Origin: Oscarella lobularis
Lineage: Eukaryota; Porifera; Homoscleromorpha; Homosclerophorida; Oscarellidae
Assembly (NCBI RefSeq): GCF_947507565.1
Contig: NC_089180.1
Span: 682,001-746,000, forward strand
Length of the DNA: 64,000 nucleotides
Direction: 5' to 3'
Shown here: positions 62,101 through 64,000 of the stretch, in pieces
Position numbering within the stretch: position 1 is the stretch's first letter
Layout of the letters: the number at the start of each line of letters is the position of its first letter
Notes under the pieces: generated by a model
The model's database searches: none
What the model saw: the letters and a program-made list of their open reading frames with translations, nothing else
Told to the model about the DNA's origin: nothing
Made by a program: the position numbers and the translations under genes

Positions 62101-64000
62101 TAGAATCGTGCCACCAGTCAGATTGACTCGTAGCATCGGTGGAGCGTCGTATTTCTTGAATCCCCAATTTTGAATGGTGATTTGCGTTAGATCGAAGGTA
62201 GACACATTTATCGTTTCTGTGAAGTTGATAGTGATTATCTCGCTCGTCAGATTGAAGAGGATGAATTGGACCAAGTCGGTCGGCGTGTCATCCGGTGTAA
62301 AAACACGTGCTCGTTGAGCTCGAGTATCGTTCACAGGCACGAGAGGCAAACGTTCCATATCGGATACTGCGTTGCTGGTAAACGAAAGATAACAGCTGTG
62401 CTCTCGCAAACGATCGGTACAAAGTTCCTTTCGCTTGATCTCATTCATGTCTGTGTTATCAAAAATTATTTTCAACGTCACGCCGTCGCCGTCCTCGCAC
62501 GTTCCGCTCGTAAGTTGGTGCTCGGCTCTCAGCGTCGACTCCCCATCTTGAAGCTTGAATTGAGTGAAATCTAGAGATGATCGATTTACTGTCTCGTGAA
62601 ACGTCAGCAGCATGAAGCCTTGGTTAAGATTGTCTCTGTCGTAGTAGCTGAGATCGATTTTCCACGTTACGAGATAGGGCCTCGTCGTATCCACCGTGTA
62701 GTTTCGTACTTGCTTGGCAGCGACGTTAGATATATCCACAATAGCATTCATATTCATGTCCAATATCATAGACGAATTGAACTGAATAAACGTCGTGATC
62801 TTGTCTCTTGCCAGCGGAATCTTTCTTTTGATTTCGTTGAGGTCCCAGTGAAGTATATCGAACTCAACAACTGTTGAGTCTTCAATTGTCGCATTGCCTC
62901 CGGTCAGTCGATGCATTTCAAAATCGCTTGTGGTGTTTCTTGCTTTCAAAAACGTAATCTGGCTTGGATCGAACGAAAGAGCATTGACCGTTTCAGTAAA
63001 AGTCAAAAGAACGCGACCTGCGTCCATGTCCAAATCGAAGGCAACCAACTCGGGACGAGTGGTGTCATTGGTATGAACGAATACAAGAAGCGCCAAACCA
63101 TCCAGAACCGGAATCACCTTGTTGTCATTCATGTCCGTAATCATTTCCTCGCCGATTACAATATAGGTGTCCGACTGAGTAGTAGCCAAGCTCGTGTTCT
63201 TCTTCAAAGCATTCAAATCAACTGCGGATATATTCAAAACGACGACGGGACGATTGAGACTTTCCGTAAGCCCTCCAGTTAGCCGATACGACACGCCAGC
63301 AGCGGAATCTGCTTGCAGAACAATCTGTAGAGGATCGATGCTGTCACTATTCACAGTTTCACTGAAGGTTAAAGTCAACGCTCCAGCATCTATGTCCAAC
63401 TCGAATTCGGTAAGATTAGGTCTCAGGGAAAAATTCAACGACACTTTTGCTTGTGGGAACCAGAAAATTCATGTTCATATCCAGAACCGTCATGTTGGAA
63501 ACAGTGATGTGAGTCGTATTGACCGAAGTCGCCAGAGCAGTCTTGTATTTCAAAACGTTGAGGTCCACAGTTGTCAGTCTGAGCGTAACGATAGGATCGT
63601 CCCGTCGGGAAACTTTGCCACCTGTAAGCGTGTACGAATCGCCGGCGCTCGCGTTTGCCTCCTGGAACGTGATCTGCGTAGGGTCAAACGTCGATGCGTC
63701 GACCGTTTCTGAAAAGTAGAACGTCGCGGTTTCACTCGTAAGATTTAATTCGAAACGGAGCAACTGGGGAGATACGTAGTCCATGTGGAACGATCGAACG
63801 TCGATGGGCGTCGAGGAGTTGACGGGAACGTTCCAAGAACCGACCATGTCTCGAATCGTGTCATTCTTCAGGACAAGACTCGTTGTCTGATTGCTTACGG
63901 CCAAATCTGTTATCCTTTTGATGTTATTCAAGTCAGTCAGACTCAAGTGGACGACAACAATCGGTCCATCGTCGCTGGATGTATAGGAGTCGGTTGTGAG
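44175..64000 (-). CDS. Giant repeat protein: about 52 Ig-like (Big_5/SbsA-type) repeats
   Basis: Nearly 20 kb of coding sequence on the minus strand, with no intron seen, open at the right edge and ending GNKIVGC-stop at 44175. I count about 52 copies of a module averaging ~378 bp (~126 residues). Order in a module: D-x-T-x-P-x-L; then LDMNxGxLTLTFSETVN-x-SS; a short LQ strand; YxLTGG; DxTxVxxxL; DLNxIKxLxxLATxxNNTFLS; xxxVxDMNxNxV. The 'FSExV...DMxGN' pattern resembles bacterial SbsA/Big_5 Ig-like domains, where the last motif is D-x-AGN; this family call is inference. Modules are cysteine-poor and rich in N-glycosylation sequons (NAS, NVS, NLT). Two Ser-Gly runs lie near 55605-55640 and 56785-56815. 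The frame breaks near 63430, 61757, 58835, 57322, 56990, 53440, 53297, 50765, 49768, 48455, 48010, 45733 and 45165, with stops TAG 48132-48134 and TGA 46394-46396. No signal peptide or membrane span lies within the window; an extracellular adhesive or matrix role is inference. Confidence 0.88.
55605..55640 (-). repeat. Ser-Gly linker within a giant-array module
   Basis: A run of alternating Ser-Gly codons interrupts one module just after its LQ strand (context YKAD before, EEVP after). A second such run is at 56785-56815. Both sit in the same loop of the module. Confidence 0.85.
56785..56815 (-). repeat. Second Ser-Gly linker within the giant array
   Basis: Alternating Ser-Gly codons between VRDDIAK and VDVLSVEF, in the variable loop before the YxLTGG strand. 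Confidence 0.85.

Noticed and set aside
44175-64000. Stop-codon reassignment or readthrough as the explanation for broken frames
   Set aside because: TAA, TAG and TGA all occur once or so each, and most breaks are indels. Genuine gene ends also use stops normally.
44175-64000. Array breaks as introns
   Set aside because: The frames on both sides overlap or abut with no spare sequence between conserved residues, so no intron fits.
1-64000. Retroelement, transposase or viral gene
   Set aside because: No reverse transcriptase, integrase, transposase or capsid motif was recognised in any frame I examined.
1-64000. tRNA or rRNA genes
   Set aside because: No convincing cloverleaf or rRNA core sequence was noticed; a covariance-model scan would be needed to exclude small ones.

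Overview
The window is nuclear DNA of a eukaryote, most likely an early-branching animal such as a sponge. Genes are split by short GT-AG introns, mostly 50-100 nt. The set includes a delta-catenin with a C-terminal SWV PDZ ligand, an EGF/cadherin transmembrane protein, filamin-type repeats and TMTC4. The sponge assignment is inference; the animal-type gene content is visible.

Layout. 1-15040 is one uninterrupted satellite of a 39-41 bp unit with higher-order structure and a ~2 kb block duplicated at exactly 5610 bp. 15041-15930 holds exon-like fragments (one CCCH zinc finger) and a hairpin. 15936-19964 (+) is delta-catenin, with a 103-bp-arm palindrome in an intron. 20451-21955 (-) is an SLC35F/EamA-type transporter. 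22200-25400 is gene-poor and carries a ~58 bp and a 302 bp tandem repeat. 25404-26721 (-) is NSFL1C/p47. 27564-32722 (-) is a VWD-EGF-cadherin receptor whose tail carries an ITAM-like motif. 33454-36656 (-) is the N-terminal part of VPS8, and 36722-38956 (-) is EXD2. 39477-40920 (+) is a short filamin-repeat protein, 41148-43274 (+) an intron-free TMTC4, and 43558-43782 (-) a peroxisomal SDR (PECR-like) last exon ending in SKL. 44175-64000 (-) is a giant array of about 52 Ig-like repeats of ~126 residues, open at the right edge.

The genes do not form a pathway; this is an ordinary dense animal neighbourhood. Two products belong to the cadherin-catenin world (delta-catenin and the cadherin receptor). 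Three serve membrane traffic or transport (p47, VPS8, SLC35F), and EXD2 is a nuclease. Many reading frames (delta-catenin, SLC35F, cadherin, VPS8, filamin, TMTC4, giant array) carry single-base frameshifts or in-frame stops, while EXD2 and the recognised p47 exons are clean. Several lesions sit in homopolymers, so uncorrected assembly error is the leading explanation. True decay cannot be excluded for some loci.
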